This document shows, in pieces, positions 21,983-23,898 of a DNA stretch of 23,898 nt. The notes beneath the pieces are model-generated. The model ran no database searches and was not told the origin of the DNA. It saw only the letters and a list, made by a program, of their open reading frames with translations. How positions within the stretch are numbered: position 1 is the first letter of the stretch; every line of letters begins with the position of its first letter. Where the stretch lies: the IMG/VR virus record IMGVR_UViG_3300037502_000646, positions 1 through 23,898 of that record, one strand, 5' to 3'. The stretch is from a virus. A program made the translations under genes and the position numbers.

Positions 21983-22074
21983 GGTCACTTCCAACGTTAT
22001 ATGACCTAACTAAAATTTTTAGACCCTTTGTAATGAAGTAGAAGTTGGAAGCTATGGATTTACAGAGGGTTTTT
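21982..22074 (+). ncRNA. Candidate small RNA: two hairpins with complementary loops
   Basis: Hairpin 1: TAGGTCA (21981-21987) pairs with TGACCTA (22002-22008), 14-nt loop. Hairpin 2: ACCCTTTGTAA (22023-22033) pairs with TTACAGAGGGT (22060-22070), 11 bp with one wobble and a 26-nt loop, extendable by two pairs, then a T-run (22070-22074) as in a terminator. The loop of hairpin 1 starts with CTTCCAAC (21988-21995), the exact reverse complement of GTTGGAAG (22044-22051) in loop 2. All three helices can coexist as a kissing-loop fold. A small 5-bp stem (22010-22014 with 22018-22022) may lie between them and competes only with the two-pair extension of hairpin 2. The 5' end fits the promoter above. 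No function is known. Confidence 0.5.
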
Positions 22075-22091
22075 AATTTAAAATAATTTAT

Positions 22092-22271
22092 ATGCAACTT
22101 TTAATTAAATCAATGAATTCAGATGGTGAAATTGAATTTTATCGAACTGACGAGAAAGAGTTAATGGTGTCAATTTTAAACGGTCACGGTGAAACATATT
22201 ACACTATGAATGAATACGAAATTAAAGCTTTAGTTGACTATATAAAATTAACAGATGAGCGGTTGGGTTAA
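22092..22271 (+). CDS. 59-residue protein of unknown function
   Basis: MQLLIKSMNSDGEIEFYRTD, then ELMVSILNGHGETYYTMNEY and EIKALVDYIKL. It starts 18 nt after the T-run of the candidate small RNA and ends 17 nt inside the replication-initiator gene, so it is probably co-translated with it. A beta hairpin followed by a helix is suggested. No family is recognised. Confidence 0.55.
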   Translation: MQLLIKSMNSDGEIEFYRTDEKELMVSILNGHGETYYTMNEYEIKALVDYIKLTDERLG

Positions 22272-22914
22272 AATACATCGTCAATTTTTAAACTGGGAGT
22301 GGTTTAACAAAAGCGAAGCGGTTCATTTGTTTATGTATTTACTTTTAAAAGCTAACCACGCCAAAGGAACTTGGCAAGGTAATACAATTAACAAAGGTCA
22401 GTTTATAACTTCATACGGTAAGATTTCAAGTGATACGGGAATATCAATTCAAACGATTAGAACGTTATTAAAAAAGTTTGAAAAAACGAACGAAATTAAC
22501 ACGCAAACAACAAACAAATTTACACTTATAACTATCTGTAAATACGACACTTATCAAAGCGAAGAAGTACCAAATAACAAGCAACTAACAAGCAATCAAC
22601 AATCAACTAACAAACAACTAACAACAAACAAGAATAATAAAGAAGAAAAAGAAAGTAATATACCAACTATCGAAGAATTTGTTGTTTATGGTTCGTCAAT
22701 AATAAACGATGTTTCAATTGATGCTCTTAAACTTAAATACCAAAGTTGGTTGGTTAATGGTTGGTGTACAAGTAAAGACGGTAAATTAAAGAAAATAGTT
22801 AATTGGAAGTCAACTTTAAGTAATACTGTTCCATACTTACCAAAGGAACTTAAACAACCAAAGTCGAACGACCAGCTATTTTACGAGAACGTAATGAAAC
22901 AACTAGGAAAATGA
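22255..22914 (+). CDS. Replication initiator / helicase loader-like protein (winged helix)
   Basis: A 219-residue protein. Residues 1-105 resemble the N-terminal winged-helix domain of phage DnaD-like replication proteins: GWVKIHRQFLNWEWFNKSEA, LFMYLLLKANH, GQFITSYGKISSDTGISIQT and IRTLLKKFEKTNEI. Residues about 105-140 are a low-complexity Asn/Gln/Thr/Lys linker of slipped AAC/AAC-like units (22568-22640). The C-terminal domain (IDALKLKYQSWLVNGWCTSK, then IVNWKSTLSNTVPYLP) resembles helicase-loader tails that act with the following helicase. It overlaps the downstream ATPase gene by 4 nt. Confidence 0.7.
   Translation: MSGWVKIHRQFLNWEWFNKSEAVHLFMYLLLKANHAKGTWQGNTINKGQFITSYGKISSDTGISIQTIRTLLKKFEKTNEINTQTTNKFTLITICKYDTYQSEEVPNNKQLTSNQQSTNKQLTTNKNNKEEKESNIPTIEEFVVYGSSIINDVSIDALKLKYQSWLVNGWCTSKDGKLKKIVNWKSTLSNTVPYLPKELKQPKSNDQLFYENVMKQLGK
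22568..22640 (+). repeat. Low-complexity CAA/AAC-rich tract in the replication initiator gene
   Basis: Imperfect repeats of CAACTAACAA- and CAATCAA-like units coding for an Asn/Gln/Thr/Lys linker (KQLTSNQQSTNKQLTTNK). Likely prone to slippage and length variation. Confidence 0.6.
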
Positions 22915-23783
22915 TATTAAAACACGGACATAGCACTCAATACTTACTTGACTACAAAGATGGTAAGATATCTCAAGGTTTAGGAATAGGATGCGTTTTA
23001 GACGATTATTTGAGATTCAAGGTTAAACAACTAAACATCGTTCTAGGTCACGATAATGTCGGTAAGTCTTTTTTTATGCTTTGGTACTTCCTTGCTTTAG
23101 CGGTTAATCACAATTTGAAATTCGTGTTGTGGATGGGTGAGAATTCAAGCGGTCAAGTAATGCGTGATTTAATACAGATGTATTCAGGAAGAAAGTTTAC
23201 CGAACTAACGAAACACGAAATCATTGCCTATCAAAACGAACTAGAAACTAAATTTAAGTTTATAAGTAACGAACAAATGTACACACCTCAAGAGATATTA
23301 AAGCTAATTGAATCAACTGACGCAAACGTCGGATTTATTGACCCATTCACGGGACTTAATCGAGGTATGCAGCATTCTGATAACTACGAGTTTCTAAATT
23401 ATACTAGGGACTTTTGCAACCGCACAGGAAAAACTTTGTACATTTCAACGCACCCAAATAGTGAAAGTGGACGTAACTCGATGATTTACCCTCAAGAACA
23501 TCACTGGCACGGTCATTTAAAACCACCATTAAAGGCTCACATTGAAGGCGGTAAGCCGTTTTTAAATAGGTGTGACGATATGATAGTTATCCACCGACTC
23601 GTAAAACACGCAGAAATGAAATATATGACAATGGTCGAAGTAGAAAAAATTAAAGACCGAGACACGGGTGGACAACAAACCGAACTTAATCAACCTTTAT
23701 TATTTGATTACAATTACGGGTTAGGATTTAAGATAGGAGGTGTTGACCCAATAAAACGAATTAATAACGATTTACCTTTTTAA
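22911..23783 (+). CDS. RecA/DnaB-type replicative ATPase (helicase)
   Basis: A 290-residue P-loop ATPase of the RecA/DnaB superfamily (AAA_25/RepA-like). Walker A is GHDNVGKS (residues 46-53), followed by FVLWMGENSS; Walker B is VGFIDPF (Asp144); then LYISTHPNSES, a sensor-like segment, and an Arg-containing region. It lacks a DnaB N-terminal domain. The C-terminus ends RINNDLPF, the same DLPF tip as the SSB-like protein at 21550. Placed directly after a helicase-loader-like gene, it is probably the replicative helicase or a RepA-like DNA translocase. The overlap with the upstream gene is 4 nt. Confidence 0.75.
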   Translation: MILKHGHSTQYLLDYKDGKISQGLGIGCVLDDYLRFKVKQLNIVLGHDNVGKSFFMLWYFLALAVNHNLKFVLWMGENSSGQVMRDLIQMYSGRKFTELTKHEIIAYQNELETKFKFISNEQMYTPQEILKLIESTDANVGFIDPFTGLNRGMQHSDNYEFLNYTRDFCNRTGKTLYISTHPNSESGRNSMIYPQEHHWHGHLKPPLKAHIEGGKPFLNRCDDMIVIHRLVKHAEMKYMTMVEVEKIKDRDTGGQQTELNQPLLFDYNYGLGFKIGGVDPIKRINNDLPF

Positions 23784-23785
23784 CT

Positions 23786-23898
23786 ATGAAATTGATTAAA
23801 CAAAATAAGAAAACAACCGATTTAGTAAATGGTGAACAATTTAAGTTTTTAAATGAACAAACGAATTACGAAGTCGTTGACTGGATTTATTACCGAAA
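23786..23898 (+). CDS. Protein of unknown function (3' truncated by window)
   Basis: An ORF starting 2 nt after the helicase stop and running off the right edge: MKLIKQNKKTTDLVNGEQFK, then EQTNYEVVDWIYYR. Only 37 residues are visible, with a basic N-terminus. No assignment is possible. Confidence 0.6.
   Translation, partial: MKLIKQNKKTTDLVNGEQFKFLNEQTNYEVVDWIYYR

Noticed and set aside
21903-22097. Minus-strand 64-residue ORF across the candidate small RNA
   Set aside because: No start context or promoter; it is antisense to a real gene end and to symmetrical stems, which are open on both strands by chance.
22568-22640. CRISPR-like or direct-repeat array
   Set aside because: Units are irregular, lack spacers and lie in frame as an Asn/Gln/Thr/Lys linker.
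1-23898. tRNA genes, integrase, attachment sites
   Set aside because: No cloverleaf-like segments, integrase motifs or att-type repeats were seen, so lifestyle cannot be judged from this window.

Overview
The window is part of a double-stranded DNA tailed-phage genome (or an intact prophage stretch), almost certainly of a siphovirus infecting a member of the Bacteroidetes, most likely a Flavobacterium-like host. The DNA is AT-rich. Shine-Dalgarno sequences are essentially absent and starts are preceded by A/T-rich stretches. Two promoters match the Bacteroidetes -7 box TAnnTTTG. The structural proteins resemble families typical of flavobacterial phages. A candidate unimolecular spanin and a lipoprotein-type signal point to a Gram-negative envelope. 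There is a tape measure protein and no sheath or baseplate-wedge genes, so the tail is probably long and non-contractile.

Layout. 1-545: C-terminal nuclease half of the large terminase. 576-4707: two large tail-tip/fibre proteins. 4738-9314: tape measure, a tail-terminator-like/lectin-like fusion, a small protein and an HK97 gp10-like protein. 9311-10574: two overlapping paralogous genes on the minus strand, the only minus-strand genes here. 10637-15379: protease fused to an acidic scaffold, major capsid, tail tube, a small virion protein, portal and connector. 15376-16834: lysis cassette (holin, candidate u-spanin, L,D-transpeptidase-like endolysin). 16868-17644: DEDDy exonuclease isolated between two terminators. 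From 17795 an early-type operon of small unknown genes leads into a replication/recombination module: DnaA-domain-IV-like protein, ERF annealing protein, YqaJ-like exonuclease, SSB-like protein with DLPF tail, replication initiator/helicase loader, and RecA/DnaB-type ATPase.

Two observations go beyond ordinary phage annotation. First, a bipartite motif, AACA(C/A), 14-15 nt, TATTAT, 5 nt, A, occurs five times with near-fixed geometry. In four copies the final A is the A of an ATG (tail gene, tape measure, protease-scaffold, pre-portal gene). This suggests a phage-type late promoter making leaderless or near-leaderless mRNAs. Second, the fifth copy (21952-21982) drives no ORF start. It points at a compact element of about 93 nt (21982-22074) made of two hairpins whose loops carry a perfect 8-nt complement, the second hairpin ending in a T-run. 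This looks like an undescribed small RNA with a kissing-loop architecture, expressed with the virion genes although it lies inside the replication region.

A further genome-scale signal is that I find no GATC and no CATG anywhere in the window, although dozens of each would be expected. Three near-identical 23-bp repeats at the junctions of small genes at 18.5-19.1 kb, with a composition shift, suggest a cassette-like acquired island. All functional calls are from reading the sequence; none was checked by database search or folding software.
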